This document shows positions 45,460-54,476 of a stretch of 64,000 nucleotides of DNA, one piece after another. Source of the stretch: an uncultured Opitutia bacterium (GTDB taxonomy: Bacteria; Verrucomicrobiota; Verrucomicrobiia; Opitutales; Opitutaceae); NCBI GenBank assembly GCA_903877135.1, contig CAIRCN010000038.1, positions 124,001-188,000 of the forward strand. Direction: 5' to 3'. A program made the position numbers and the translations under genes. Position 1 is the first letter of the stretch. Every line of letters begins with the position of its first letter. A model generated the notes under the pieces. It was given only the letters and a program-made list of their open reading frames with translations. It made no database searches and had not been told where the DNA came from.

Positions 45460-46464
45460 ATGCAAAAAGCCATCCACGGCATCACCGTCGCGCATTTTCT
45501 TGAGACCTACCGCGGCAAGTTGAAGATGGAACTGCTCACTGGCGCCAACGGCGTCCACCGCCTGATTCGCGAGGGCAGCATCAACCGCCCGGCGCTCGCC
45601 CTCACCGGTTTCTTCAAGTATTTTGCGAACAAACGCATTCAAGTCCTCGGCGCCGCCGAGATGACCTACCTCAAATCCCTATCGGTCGAACGGCAAAAGG
45701 AAATTTTCCGCGAGATGGTGAAACGCCAAATCCCCTGCCTCGTGCTGACCCGCAATTACCACGCCACCCCCGCCCTGCTCGAGGTGGCCACCGCGATGCG
45801 GCTCCCGGTCCTGCGCACGCCGATGATCACGATGAATTTCGTGAACCTTGCCACGCTCTGCGTCGACAATGAGTTCGCGCCCTCTTCGACCGAGCATGCC
45901 ACCACGCTCGACGTTAAGGGCGTGGGTGTGATGCTCCGTGGCGATTCTGGCGTAGGTAAATCCGAGTGCGCCCTGGCCCTCATCGAGCGCGGCCACTCTC
46001 TCGTCGCCGACGACCTCACCGTCATCAAGTTGCTCGATGAGCGCGAATTGATGGCGTCCAGCCGATTGCTCAACCGCGGCTACATGGAGTGCCGGGGCAT
46101 CGGCATCATCAACATCGCTGAGATGTTCGGCATCAAGTCCATCCGGCTCGAGAAACGCATCGACATGGTCGTGTCACTCCAGGAGTGGACTCCCTCCGCC
46201 GTCGAGGAACGCACCGGGCTCGAGGAAAACCACTACGAGATTCTCGGTCTGCGCGTGCCACACATCGAGCTTTTCGTCCGGCCTGGCCGCGACATCGCGC
46301 GCCTAGTCGAGGTCGCCGCGCTCACCCATGCGCTCAAGGCCATGGGGCACGACCCCGCGAAGGATTTCAACGAGCGTCTCATTGCCTTCATGGCCAAGGA
46401 AGGCCCGCTGTCGGTTGTGCCCATCAGGCCCAACGTGCGCGAAGAGCGGCCCGCCGGGGGTTGA
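45460..46464 (+). CDS. hprK: HPr kinase/phosphorylase
   Basis: A 334-residue bifunctional enzyme that phosphorylates a serine of HPr and removes it again. The catalytic His146 (T-E-H-A-T-T) precedes Walker A G-D-S-G-V-G-K-S-E at residues 161-169; the conserved Asp pair is in V-A-D-D-L-T, and the C-terminal signature R-G-I-G-I-I-N-I is present, so the protein looks intact. HPr and other PTS genes are absent from the window, as in many Gram-negatives with a partial, regulatory PTS. Adjacent LPS genes do not define its role. The ATG at 45460 lies behind a heptad repeat. Confidence 0.93.
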   Translation: MQKAIHGITVAHFLETYRGKLKMELLTGANGVHRLIREGSINRPALALTGFFKYFANKRIQVLGAAEMTYLKSLSVERQKEIFREMVKRQIPCLVLTRNYHATPALLEVATAMRLPVLRTPMITMNFVNLATLCVDNEFAPSSTEHATTLDVKGVGVMLRGDSGVGKSECALALIERGHSLVADDLTVIKLLDERELMASSRLLNRGYMECRGIGIINIAEMFGIKSIRLEKRIDMVVSLQEWTPSAVEERTGLEENHYEILGLRVPHIELFVRPGRDIARLVEVAALTHALKAMGHDPAKDFNERLIAFMAKEGPLSVVPIRPNVREERPAGG

Positions 46465-46662
46465 GGCGGGATCGCGCGCCGCAGTTCATGGAGTATTTTA
46501 TGTGCAGACTCAAGCGGGCACGCTCATGCATCAACGATTGGAGGCCGCAGGTGCGTGTGGTGCGCTTCTGCCCTGCTCTGTATCGGCACGTTTCATGACG
46601 AATTTAGTCCAGCAACGGCGATAGCTCATCACCCGGCGCCAAGATGTCGCCGAGTTGAGCGG

Positions 46663-47040
46663 TCACGCGCGAGGTAAAGTTCCAGAGTGCCCGGGGGGCG
46701 GTGGGGGCTTGTCTTTGGCCGAACTCGCGCCAGACGCATAGTCGGGGTGCGAGGCCACAAACCGAAACGCCAAGGTCACACCCACGGTAAGGACAGCCAC
46801 GGTGCCGGCCAGCGACTGACCGCGCCACAGCCCCGCGAACCAGTCCATGAATTCGGCGGCGAGCACGTTTCCTTTCCCACCGATCACCTGCATGTCGTGC
46901 ACATACCGTTTCGAGTCCATCGGATCTCCCAGCAACGGATCGAGGATCACCGGTTGGGCTGTCAGGTAGATGACAAGCGCAGTGCCGAAGCCAATCACCA
47001 GCAGCAGAACGCTAATCCTATTGATTTTTCCCGGATTCAA
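46663..47040 (-). CDS. Small membrane protein of unknown function
   Basis: A 125-residue protein with two hydrophobic segments (I-S-V-L-L-L-V-I-G-F-G-T-A-L-V-I-Y near the start, and V-A-V-L-T-V-G-V-T-L-A-F near residue 85) separated by a soluble loop with D-P-L-L-G-D-P-M-D-S-K-R-Y and G-G-K-G-N-V-L-A-A-E-F. A Pro/Lys tail ends it. The start is a TTG at 47040, with no other suitable codon nearby, which lowers confidence in the exact start. I do not recognise a family. It is divergent from nothing nearby and lies between hprK (convergent) and the DUF6172 gene. Confidence 0.55.
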   Translation of the reverse strand: MNPGKINRISVLLLVIGFGTALVIYLTAQPVILDPLLGDPMDSKRYVHDMQVIGGKGNVLAAEFMDWFAGLWRGQSLAGTVAVLTVGVTLAFRFVASHPDYASGASSAKDKPPPPPGHSGTLPRA

Positions 47041-47114
47041 CCGGCTGGAAACTGCTGGTCACTGGAGAGAGCCTCAATGTTATAATTCACCGGGGTCATG
47101 TATGCCGCCTGGTT

Positions 47115-47402
47115 TTACCTCGCAAACTTCCGGGTGCCCGGTGCAGCCACTATCTCGACGTAAACTTCCATTGCGCCCGTCTGCGCCACGCTGTCGATGG
47201 CGGCGCCTACTTCCTTGAGCGACCGGGTTTCCGCGGTCGCCAGGCTGAGCCCGACTTTGCAGGTGAACTCCAGGAGGTCGAAACCTTCCGGCAGGTCTTT
47301 CCGCCGCACGCGCCGCACGTAGGTGTTGATCTCCTGGCGGATTTTGTCGCGCACCCGCGCCGCGTCCTTGCCGGGAGCCTGAAGGGCAAACGTTTTCTTC
47401 AT
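47115..47402 (-). CDS. DUF6172 family protein
   Basis: A 95-residue soluble protein. The start M-K-K-T-F-A-L-Q-A-P-G-K and the central R-R-K-D-L-P-E-G-F-D-L-L-E-F-T-C-K-V-G match the DUF6172 pattern as I recall it. The function is unknown. The ATG at 47402 was chosen to match this N-terminus; two in-frame starts lie further upstream. It precedes the small membrane protein by 74 bases on the same strand and follows the PhoH-like gene by 81 bases. Confidence 0.75.
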   Translation of the reverse strand: MKKTFALQAPGKDAARVRDKIRQEINTYVRRVRRKDLPEGFDLLEFTCKVGLSLATAETRSLKEVGAAIDSVAQTGAMEVYVEIVAAPGTRKFAR

Positions 47403-47483
47403 CGATAAGGCCATCGTTGCCCGCCCGCGCGGCAACTCAATGCGAATAATCCATCACGCCGCGGTCGGGGCACCAAGGCCGGT

Positions 47484-49025
47484 TCAGAGCAGGTCTGCCG
47501 CCAGCTCCGCCAAGCGAGAGCGCTCGCCCTTGGTCAGGGTCACATGTGCGGCAACGGCCTGGCCCTTCATCCGATTGTGGCAGTAAACAAGCCCGTTGCT
47601 CCGCGAGTCGACGTAGGGATTGTCAATCTGCGCCGGATCGCCAATCAGCACGATCTTGGAGCCTTCGGAAATGCGGGTGATGACGGTTTTCACCTCGTGC
47701 GGCGTGAGCTGCTGGGCCTCATCAAGAATGAAAAACCGGCGCGCAATGGAGCGGCCGCGGATGAAGGCGAGCGCCTCAATCTCGACCAAACCGCTTTTCA
47801 GCAGGCGCTCGTAGGGCTTGGCAATGACCGCATTGCCGTAGCCGCCATTGTGGGCGGCATAGGAGGGCTGGGGCGCTGTCACGGCCGCCATGAACCGCTC
47901 GTCGTGTTTCTTGTGTTTTTTTCTGGAAACTTTCTTGGCGGCAAACTGCGGCTCCTTCGGCGGTTTCGAGGGAATGAGCACCTCAAGCGCGTCATAGTAA
48001 GGCTGCAGCCAGGGCTTCATCTTCTCCTCCAAGGTGCCAGGAAGAAAGCCAATGTCCTTGCCGAGCGCTATCACCGGCCGGGAAATGGAAACACCGTCGT
48101 AATGCGATTGGTCGTCGTGTGTCTGGTGCAATGCGCAGGCGATCGAAAGCAGGGTCTTACCAGTGCCCGCCTTCCCGAAGCAAGTAAGCATGTGGATGCT
48201 GTCGTCGAGCAGCGCATCCATGAAGAACTGTTGCTCGAGGTTTCGGGCCCGGATCGGGATACCGCCGGGTGCCTTAACATATTCGGGAATCTGCAGTCGC
48301 CGCACGATGCTGTCGCCGTAGTAGCGGGCCGGCATGGTCTTGCCCTCATCGGACCGGAGCAGGACATATTCGTTCACATAAAGCGCCTTTGCCGCGGCGG
48401 CCCCGATGTCGAACTCACTCTCGGAGCAGAAACGCTGGAGTTCGTAGATATTGACCGGGATTTCGCGGTAACTCGCCTCGTCGATGGCTTCGGGGACCTT
48501 GTCGTTGAGATAATCTTCGGATTCGAGACCGACCGCACGGGCCTTCAGTTGCACATTGACGTCCTTCGTCACCAGGATCGTCGGCGGGGGAAACTGTTCC
48601 TGCACAAACAGCGCCGCCGCGATGATGCGATTATCTTTCTTCGCAAGGTCAGGCAGAATCGCGCGGAGCCGGTCCATCGCGGGCGAACTGCGGCCCCCGT
48701 CCATGAGGTAGGGGTTGATGATGATGGAAAGCGTGCCGCCATTAGGCAATTCGACACCTTCGTGCATCGCCCGCGAGTCGGGCAGAAGTTCTTGCAGAAT
48801 GCGGTGGACCCGGCGGGCATTGCGGCCGCGTTCGGTGGACTGCTCGTTCTTGATGGCGTCGAGCTCCTCCAGCACTTCGACAGGGATGGCGAGGTTGTTG
48901 TCCTCGAATTTGTAGATTGATTGCGGGTCGTGCAGCAGGACATTCGTGTCCAGCACGAAGGTCTTGATTTTAGCTGAAACCCTGATCCGCGAATTTGGGG
49001 CAAACGCCCCGCGCAGGTTTTCCAT
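47484..49025 (-). CDS. PIN-PhoH family ATPase
   Basis: A 513-residue protein with an N-terminal PIN ribonuclease-like domain (F-V-L-D-T-N-V-L-L-H, acidic residues near 26, then E-V-L-E-E-L-D and D-N-R-I-I-A-A-A) and a C-terminal PhoH helicase-like ATPase (Walker A G-K-A-G-T-G-K-T, then I-S-R-P-V, and Walker B F-F-I-L-D-E-A-Q-Q, then G-D-P-A-Q-I-D-N-P-Y). This is the PhoH2 layout, an RNA-handling ATPase. The ATG at 49025 was chosen over 49058. No VapB-like antitoxin gene is visible next to it, although in mycobacteria PhoH2 pairs with one. A candidate structured RNA lies 116 bases upstream on the same strand. Confidence 0.92.
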   Translation of the reverse strand: MENLRGAFAPNSRIRVSAKIKTFVLDTNVLLHDPQSIYKFEDNNLAIPVEVLEELDAIKNEQSTERGRNARRVHRILQELLPDSRAMHEGVELPNGGTLSIIINPYLMDGGRSSPAMDRLRAILPDLAKKDNRIIAAALFVQEQFPPPTILVTKDVNVQLKARAVGLESEDYLNDKVPEAIDEASYREIPVNIYELQRFCSESEFDIGAAAAKALYVNEYVLLRSDEGKTMPARYYGDSIVRRLQIPEYVKAPGGIPIRARNLEQQFFMDALLDDSIHMLTCFGKAGTGKTLLSIACALHQTHDDQSHYDGVSISRPVIALGKDIGFLPGTLEEKMKPWLQPYYDALEVLIPSKPPKEPQFAAKKVSRKKHKKHDERFMAAVTAPQPSYAAHNGGYGNAVIAKPYERLLKSGLVEIEALAFIRGRSIARRFFILDEAQQLTPHEVKTVITRISEGSKIVLIGDPAQIDNPYVDSRSNGLVYCHNRMKGQAVAAHVTLTKGERSRLAELAADLL

Positions 49026-49140
49026 CGGTGTGGGTATCTTGTGAATAAGTAGGCACAAAATTCGTCTTTTGTCGATGATAGATTGCTATTCGGCGTAAAA
49101 ATAAAGCCAAACGCACACATGGGCAGAGCCACCAACTATG

Positions 49141-49240
49141 GGAAAAAAGAGGCGGGCCGCCTACCCCTAAGCGGCCCGCCTATAGCTTTCTTACTTACCC
49201 TGGCTCCCGCTAAGCGGGAGCAATGGTTTCGGTAAGCTTT
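49141..49240 (-). ncRNA. Candidate structured RNA upstream of the PhoH-like gene
   Basis: The 382-base gap 49026-49407 has no gene, but holds a structured segment on the minus strand. In order: a stem CTTACC/GGTAAG (49231-49236 with 49194-49199) that encloses a perfect hairpin GCTCCCGC/GCGGGAGC (49203-49221), then an 11-base perfect stem with a U-tract (the terminator at 49143-49181). The nested layout plus terminator is what a small RNA or a leader riboregulator looks like. I match it to no known riboswitch. It could regulate the PhoH-like gene 116 bases downstream by termination, or be an independent sRNA. The remaining bases before 49408 show nothing I can name. Confidence 0.4.
49143..49181 (-). 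terminator. Intrinsic terminator with 11-base stem
   Basis: Minus strand: AGGCGGGCCGC pairs with GCGGCCCGCCT around a 10-base loop and is followed by TCTTTTTT (49143-49150). This is a textbook rho-independent terminator. It lies upstream of the PhoH-like gene, so it would stop a transcript starting above 49240. Confidence 0.65.
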
Positions 49241-49407
49241 GACGACCGCCGGGGCCAAAAGTTCCACCTGTGACAAAAAAAACACGGCAGTCCTGTAGCG
49301 CAACAAAATTGCCGGGGGGCCTCTCGCAGCCACACTGCCTGCGCGCACTGCACTCGACACTGCCTCGCCAGAACGCATCCTCACTCCATCGAGCAGCTGA
49401 CGACCCG

Positions 49408-50361
49408 ATGAAAACAAAACCCTCCCTGCGCCCGCCTCAATCTGTCTGGCTCGACACCGATATCGGCGACGACACCGATGACATCCTCGCCCTCGCCCTA
49501 ATTTGCGCGAGCCCCGAACTGACGCTTGCCGGCGTCAGCACGGTGTTTGGCGACACCGCCACCCGCGCGCGGCTCGCCCGCACCGTGCTTGCCTCCCTGC
49601 GCGAGCCATCCGCCACGCCCGTGGCCACGGGTTGCGGCCGGCCGCTCTCGGCGCTGGAATGTCCGAAAATCTGGCCCAACGGCCCGGCCGCGCGGCCTCA
49701 TTTCGTGCAACGCTCTTGCGCCCGCCGGTCTGCTGAGTTGCCGCCTGCCCCGCGTGGACACGCCGTAGACCTCCTCGCTGCGCACCTCCGCGCACATCCC
49801 GGCGAAACTGTGCCCATCGGTATCGGCGCCCTCACAAATCTCGCCACGCTTCTGCTGCGCCACCCGGACGCGAAAGCCGCCATCCCGCGGCTCGTCCTCA
49901 TGGCCGGCGATTTCCAGCGTTCCGAGTGGGAGTGGAACGTGCGCTGCGATCCGCTAGCCGCCGCCTGCGTCCTGCAGAGTGGCCTGCGGATCGATTTCAT
50001 CCCCTGGGCAATCGGCATGACCTGCACTGTCAGTGCCGCCCAAGTCGGGCGGCTTCACGCCACCCGGAGCCGCACCGGCCGCCTGTTGAGTCATGCCGTG
50101 AAGCTCTGGCAGGAGTCGCGCTTGAAAATCACGGGGCAGGCAGACCGGCCGCACCTCTACGATCCCATGGCGGTCGCCGTGCTACTGCACCCCGGCTGGT
50201 TCGAATGGCGCCGCGGGCGGGTCGAAATCGTTTTCACGCCCAGCGAGTTTTCGCACTCCAAGTTCACGCCCGACCCCTCTGGTCAGCACCGCATTGCCTG
50301 GCGCATCCGCGACCCACGCCACGCCGTCGAAACCGTCTGGTCACGCATCCTCTCGCTCTAA
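49408..50361 (+). CDS. Inosine-uridine-preferring nucleoside hydrolase family protein
   Basis: A 317-residue member of the IU-nucleoside hydrolase family, which cleaves nucleosides to base and ribose. The calcium-binding N-terminus is W-L-D-T-D-I-G-D-D-T-D-D-I, the wider form of D-x-D-x-x-x-D-D. Central landmarks are I-G-A-L-T-N-L-A-T-L-L and L-V-L-M-A-G-D; the last Asp ligand is probably in H-L-Y-D-P-M-A-V. The catalytic His near the end is not clear to me. Cytoplasmic. The ATG at 49408 was chosen because it precedes the conserved strand. Convergent with the M3 peptidase gene, with a hairpin between them. Confidence 0.85.
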   Translation: MKTKPSLRPPQSVWLDTDIGDDTDDILALALICASPELTLAGVSTVFGDTATRARLARTVLASLREPSATPVATGCGRPLSALECPKIWPNGPAARPHFVQRSCARRSAELPPAPRGHAVDLLAAHLRAHPGETVPIGIGALTNLATLLLRHPDAKAAIPRLVLMAGDFQRSEWEWNVRCDPLAAACVLQSGLRIDFIPWAIGMTCTVSAAQVGRLHATRSRTGRLLSHAVKLWQESRLKITGQADRPHLYDPMAVAVLLHPGWFEWRRGRVEIVFTPSEFSHSKFTPDPSGQHRIAWRIRDPRHAVETVWSRILSL

Positions 50362-50370
50362 CCGCGATCA

Positions 50371-50398
50371 GCCGTGCGCACATTTTTAGTCGCACGGC
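50371..50398. terminator. Hairpin between convergent genes
   Basis: An 8-base perfect stem (GCCGTGCG/CGCACGGC) with a loop containing TTTTT lies in the 46 bases between the nucleoside hydrolase stop and the M3 peptidase stop. It could end both transcripts. Confidence 0.45.
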
Positions 50399-50407
50399 GA
50401 TAGGTGG

Positions 50408-52522
50408 TCACCTCTTGATGCCGACATATTCGAGGTATGGTCCCTGCGAGCTCGGGCGGCCAAGAAACTTCTCGACCGACTCCGCCACGTCCCGAGTGTT
50501 CCCCACGCCATAAACCTCATTGCGCAGACGTCGGCCGACCTTCTCATCAAGGAAACCGCCCGGCGCAGCGCGGAACACGCTGGCCATGTCGATCGCCAGC
50601 ACTTTGGCCCACAGATAGCCATAATAACCAGCGTCGTAACCAGCAAGGTGTCCGAAATAGGCGACGAACGCGGTGCCGGGCGGCGGGGCAATTGTCACCC
50701 GCGTGAGCACGCGGTTACTAACCGCGACGATATCCATCTTCGCGGCCTCGACCGGCGGGCAGGCGTGCAGCGCGAGGTCGATCAGGCCGAAGGAAAGCTG
50801 ACGGCGCGTGGCGTAGCCTTCCGTAGCCTGGCGCGCAGCCACGAGCGAGGCGATCGTCTCGGCGGAGATTTTCTTCGCCGGATCGCGATAATCGGCCGCG
50901 AAGGTGTCGAGCACGGCCTTATCCCACACCCAGTTCTCCAGCATCTGCGACGGCGCCTCGACGAAGTCCTGCGGCACAGCAAAGCCCGTTTGCGCGACGA
51001 ATCGCGAGCGGCTGAGGATCGCATGCATCACATGGCCGAACTCGTGGAAGAGCGTGACGACGTCACTGTGCTTAAGCAGCGACGGTTTGCCGGCGGACGG
51101 CGCGGGAAAATTGCAGAGTAGCGCCGCCACCGGCAGGTCGTAGTGCCCGTCGGCGAGCACGCCGCCGGTTTTCTGCGGGAAGCACGCGAAGTGGTTGAAC
51201 TTCCCGTCGCGGGGAAACATGTCGAGGTAGAACGCGCCCATCGGCACGCCCGTGGCGCTGTCCTCCACGACGTAGAGTTGCACGCCCGCAGCCATGACGT
51301 AGGGCGGCGTGACTGCGGTGAATTTCAGGCCAAAGATTTTCTGGTAGATGGCGAACATGCCATTGAGCGTCGCCTGATAGGGAAAATAGACGCGGAGCTT
51401 CTCGGTATCGACGGCGTAGCGGTCCTTCAGGAGCTTGTTGGTATAGTAAGCTACGTCCCACGCTTCGATCTGCGCGTCGGCCTTGCCGGAGTGGGCGGCC
51501 TTGAGCTGCCGGAGCGTCTCCAGCTCGGCGGTGAATTTCGGTTGGAGGCCGGCGACGAGATTTTCCTCGAACTTCACGGCGGCGGTGCCGTTCTTCACCA
51601 TGCGGGTCTCGGTCTGGTAATCCGCCCAAGTGGCGTAGCCGAGCCGGCGTGCGATGTCGGCCCGGAGGGCGACGAGCTTCGTAAGAACAGGGATGTTGGT
51701 TTCGCGGGCAAGCTGCGAGCGGGCGATGAGGAGCTTGCAGCGCACCTCGGGGTTGTCGGCATTGTCGGCGATGGCCTGCGCATGCCAGGTGATGTTTGCC
51801 ATAACGCGGTAACGGCCATCGGCCTGCTTCACGCCGGGGCTGTCGAGGAAACTCTGCGGCACGCCGGCGAGTTCTGCGGCGGTGAAGTCGAGCGGTGCGC
51901 GCGCCTCGTTGATGTTGATGGCAAACTTCGTCGTGAGCGCCGCGAGCTCTTTGCGGAGCTGCTCCACTGTGGCACGCTCCGCGGCCGGCAACGCGAGACC
52001 GGCCCGGCGGTATGTGCGCATCTGCTCGTCGACGAGGCGTTGCTCGTCGGCCGCGAGCACGGGCTTGGTGTCAGCGAAAGTCTTGAGCGCGCGATAGAGC
52101 GGCTCGCGGTAATCGAGCCCGACGCTCCATTCCTGCAGCTTCACATTCATGTCGTTCGCCGTGTCGCGCATGGCCTTCTCGGTGCTGGCCTCGGCAACGG
52201 TGCCGATCACTTGGGAGAGATTCAGCACGTTCGCCGTGATGGCGTCGTAGGCGCCGAAAGTGCCGCCAAAGGTGAGCTTGGCGGGCGCCTGCGCCGCCAG
52301 CGCGGCCAAGGCGGCGTCAGCCTGTTTGATCGCCGCGGCCGTCTGGGCGCGCACCTCGTCGGGCGTGTGCGGATAGTTCGGCAGAGTCAGTGCCATCTTC
52401 GAGAGCGCGGCTTTCGTCTGAAAATCGGCGAGTGTGGTCTCGGCGGCGGCCCGGGGAGAAAGCAGGGCAACCGGCAGCATGAGCAGAGGCAGAAGGCGGA
52501 GGAGTTTGGGCATGAAGCGCAT
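50408..52522 (-). CDS. Exported M3 family (thimet-type) metallopeptidase
   Basis: A 704-residue zinc oligopeptidase. A signal peptide (K-L-L-R-L-L-P-L-L-M-L-P-V-A-L-L) makes it periplasmic, unlike cytoplasmic OpdA/Dcp of E. coli. The zinc site is H493-E494-F-G-H497 in L-F-H-E-F-G-H-V-M-H-A, with F-V-E-A-P-S-Q-M-L-E-N-W supplying the third ligand (Glu). The E-N-W-V-W-D and Y-D-A-G-Y-Y-G-Y-L-W-A-K segments are diagnostic for family M3. Length fits. Together with the exported M2 enzyme at 5.5 kb it suggests the cell breaks down external oligopeptides. Divergent from the aldehyde dehydrogenase gene, with 103 bases between starts. Confidence 0.93.
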   Translation of the reverse strand: MRFMPKLLRLLPLLMLPVALLSPRAAAETTLADFQTKAALSKMALTLPNYPHTPDEVRAQTAAAIKQADAALAALAAQAPAKLTFGGTFGAYDAITANVLNLSQVIGTVAEASTEKAMRDTANDMNVKLQEWSVGLDYREPLYRALKTFADTKPVLAADEQRLVDEQMRTYRRAGLALPAAERATVEQLRKELAALTTKFAININEARAPLDFTAAELAGVPQSFLDSPGVKQADGRYRVMANITWHAQAIADNADNPEVRCKLLIARSQLARETNIPVLTKLVALRADIARRLGYATWADYQTETRMVKNGTAAVKFEENLVAGLQPKFTAELETLRQLKAAHSGKADAQIEAWDVAYYTNKLLKDRYAVDTEKLRVYFPYQATLNGMFAIYQKIFGLKFTAVTPPYVMAAGVQLYVVEDSATGVPMGAFYLDMFPRDGKFNHFACFPQKTGGVLADGHYDLPVAALLCNFPAPSAGKPSLLKHSDVVTLFHEFGHVMHAILSRSRFVAQTGFAVPQDFVEAPSQMLENWVWDKAVLDTFAADYRDPAKKISAETIASLVAARQATEGYATRRQLSFGLIDLALHACPPVEAAKMDIVAVSNRVLTRVTIAPPPGTAFVAYFGHLAGYDAGYYGYLWAKVLAIDMASVFRAAPGGFLDEKVGRRLRNEVYGVGNTRDVAESVEKFLGRPSSQGPYLEYVGIKR

Positions 52523-52625
52523 GATTTTTTGCCATGAGCGAATGGCATTCTATCTGTGCTGGCAAACCGATATGCAAATGCCCGCCGGCCCTTGCCAGTC
52601 CGGGGGTTTGCCGCACGGTGACAGC

Positions 52626-53990
52626 ATGCAATTTGTTTCTGTCAATCCCGCCACCGGCCGTCGTCTGGCCTCTTATCGGGGACACACGCACTCCCAAACA
52701 GCGGTGGCCGTGGATCGCGCCCAGTCTGCATTTGCCGACTGGCGGCAGAGGACGTTTGCGCAGCGCGCACGCCTACTCCGCACCCTGGCCCGTAATCTGC
52801 GCTCCCGGCGCGAGGACCTGGCGGCACTGCTCACCGCCGAGGTGGGCAAGCCCATCACGCAAGCGCATGCAGAGATCGAAAAAAGTGCCATGGTCTGCGA
52901 CTACTATGCCCGGTATGCCGCGCGCTATCTCGCGCCGGAACATCCTCCGGGAGCACCACGCCACGCGCGTGTCGTCTACGAGCCGCTCGGCCTCGTGCTT
53001 GCGATCATGCCCTGGAATTTTCCGTTCTGGCAGACCTTTCGCGCGGCGGCGCCCGCCCTCATGGCAGGCAATACCTTTCTGCTCAAACCCGCGCCCAACA
53101 CCGCCGGCTGCGCCCTCGCCATACAGAAAATCTTCTCCGCCACCGGCGCACCGGAGGGTCTCCTGCAAACCCTCCTTGTCGGCGTCGACGCCGTGCCAGG
53201 TCTGGTCGCCGACGAGCGCGTGCGCGGCGTCTCGCTCACCGGGAGCACGCGTGCAGGCAAACAGGTGGCCGCGCTCGCCGGCGCGGCGTTGAAACCAGGT
53301 GTCTTCGAACTCGGCGGCAGCGATCCCTATCTGATTCTCGAGGATGCCGACCTCGCACAAGCCGCCAAAGCCTGCGCGCACTCGCGGCTGATCAACAGCG
53401 GCCAGAGCTGCATCGGAGCCAAGCGCATCATTGTCGTGCAATCAGTCCTGCGCGAGTTTGAGCGGCAGCTCACGGCCTACTTTGCCGCCCGGCGCACCGG
53501 TGATCCCACCGATGCGGCGACTGATGTCGGTCCGCTCGCCCGCGCCGATTTGCGCGACCTGCTGCACGCCCAAGTCCGGCGCAGCGTCCGCCTCGGGGCG
53601 CGCCTGCTGCTCGGCGGCAAGCCCCGGCCCGCCCCGGGGTATTTTTATCCGCCCACCGTGCTGACCGACGTCAAAGCCGGTATGCCCGCCTATGACGAGG
53701 AACTCTTCGGCCCGGTCGCTGCGATCATCCCGGTGCGCGACGCGGTCGAGGCTGTCACCGTGGCCAATGACTCCGCCTACGGTCTCGGCGCGGCGATTTT
53801 CACCCGTGACCGCCGCCGGGCGCGCCGCTTGGCGGGCCAGATCGAATCCGGGCTGGTGTTCATCAACAATTATGTGCGCTCCGATCCGGCGCTTCCCTTC
53901 GGCGGCGTGAAGCAAAGTGGTTTCGGCCGCGAACTCGGCTCCTGCGGTATCCGCGCCTTCGTCAACGTGAAAACCCTCGTGGGCGCCTGA
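52626..53990 (+). CDS. NAD(P)-dependent aldehyde dehydrogenase (succinate-semialdehyde type)
   Basis: A 454-residue aldehyde dehydrogenase. Key residues: Asn131 in M-P-W-N-F-P-F-W, Lys154 in L-L-K-P-A-P-N, Glu228 in F-E-L-G-G-S-D-P and the nucleophile Cys262 in N-S-G-Q-S-C-I-G. The P-W-N-F-P-F-W and E-L-G-G-S-D-P variants match the succinate-semialdehyde dehydrogenase (Sad/GabD-like) branch, usually about 455 residues. The GABA aminotransferase gene is not near. The ATG at 52626 fits the family start M-x-x-V-S-V-N-P-A-T-G; the frame is open to 52434. Substrate assignment is by resemblance only. Confidence 0.9.
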   Translation: MQFVSVNPATGRRLASYRGHTHSQTAVAVDRAQSAFADWRQRTFAQRARLLRTLARNLRSRREDLAALLTAEVGKPITQAHAEIEKSAMVCDYYARYAARYLAPEHPPGAPRHARVVYEPLGLVLAIMPWNFPFWQTFRAAAPALMAGNTFLLKPAPNTAGCALAIQKIFSATGAPEGLLQTLLVGVDAVPGLVADERVRGVSLTGSTRAGKQVAALAGAALKPGVFELGGSDPYLILEDADLAQAAKACAHSRLINSGQSCIGAKRIIVVQSVLREFERQLTAYFAARRTGDPTDAATDVGPLARADLRDLLHAQVRRSVRLGARLLLGGKPRPAPGYFYPPTVLTDVKAGMPAYDEELFGPVAAIIPVRDAVEAVTVANDSAYGLGAAIFTRDRRRARRLAGQIESGLVFINNYVRSDPALPFGGVKQSGFGRELGSCGIRAFVNVKTLVGA

Positions 53991-54019
53991 CTCGCGAGTG
54001 CGCCGGTCATGGTGCGACG

Positions 54020-54349
54020 TTAGCTCAGATTCTGACCCGTGCCCACCGTGGAGTGCACGAGTTTTTTCAGCCGCCGGACAGAAACGCGCAGGCCCAAAGT
54101 GTTGCGTAGAAAACCTCGGTTCCCGGAGTGCCGGACGAAATCAGTTTCCTCGTTATCGAAACCCTTCATGTCGGTGAGCCGGCCGACCCCGTCAATCAGT
54201 TCGTAATCGGGTTCGAAATAGCCTGGAATCAATTTTAGAAGCGTCCTGATATGCAAAACCCGTGGGTAAAGCACCCGCAGCATCACCTCCTCGCGGAACC
54301 GCTCCCGCTCGATCTTGTTCTCCGCACAATATTTCTCGGCAAAAGTCAT
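54020..54349 (-). CDS. Conserved hypothetical protein
   Basis: A 109-residue soluble protein rich in Arg, Lys and Leu with no signal peptide or membrane segment. It starts M-T-F-A-E-K-Y-C-A-E-N-K-I-E-R-E-R-F, contains V-L-Y-P-R-V-L-H-I-R-T-L-L and ends with a basic helix (R-V-S-V-R-R-L-K-K-L-V). I do not recognise a named family; similar small basic proteins exist in Verrucomicrobiota, as I recall. A nucleic-acid-binding role is possible from charge only. It is convergent with the aldehyde dehydrogenase gene, with 29 bases between stops. Confidence 0.6.
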   Translation of the reverse strand: MTFAEKYCAENKIERERFREEVMLRVLYPRVLHIRTLLKLIPGYFEPDYELIDGVGRLTDMKGFDNEETDFVRHSGNRGFLRNTLGLRVSVRRLKKLVHSTVGTGQNLS

Positions 54350-54476
54350 TATTCCAGTGGAGAGTGCTGTTATTCCTGTCCCTAAAACTATTCAAGGTGC
54401 ATTTACCAGACACCAGCTATCTTTCGATTACGGGTGTGTGAATTTTGCATGCAGCTAATCCACCGCGCGGCCGACC

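Noticed and set aside
47544-48920. Long frame antisense to the PhoH-like gene
   Set aside because: The minus-strand gene has PIN and Walker motifs; this one is a shadow.
49136-49417. Minus-strand open frame over the hairpins upstream of the PhoH-like gene
   Set aside because: It crosses perfect inverted repeats and a terminator; RNA structure explains the sequence better.
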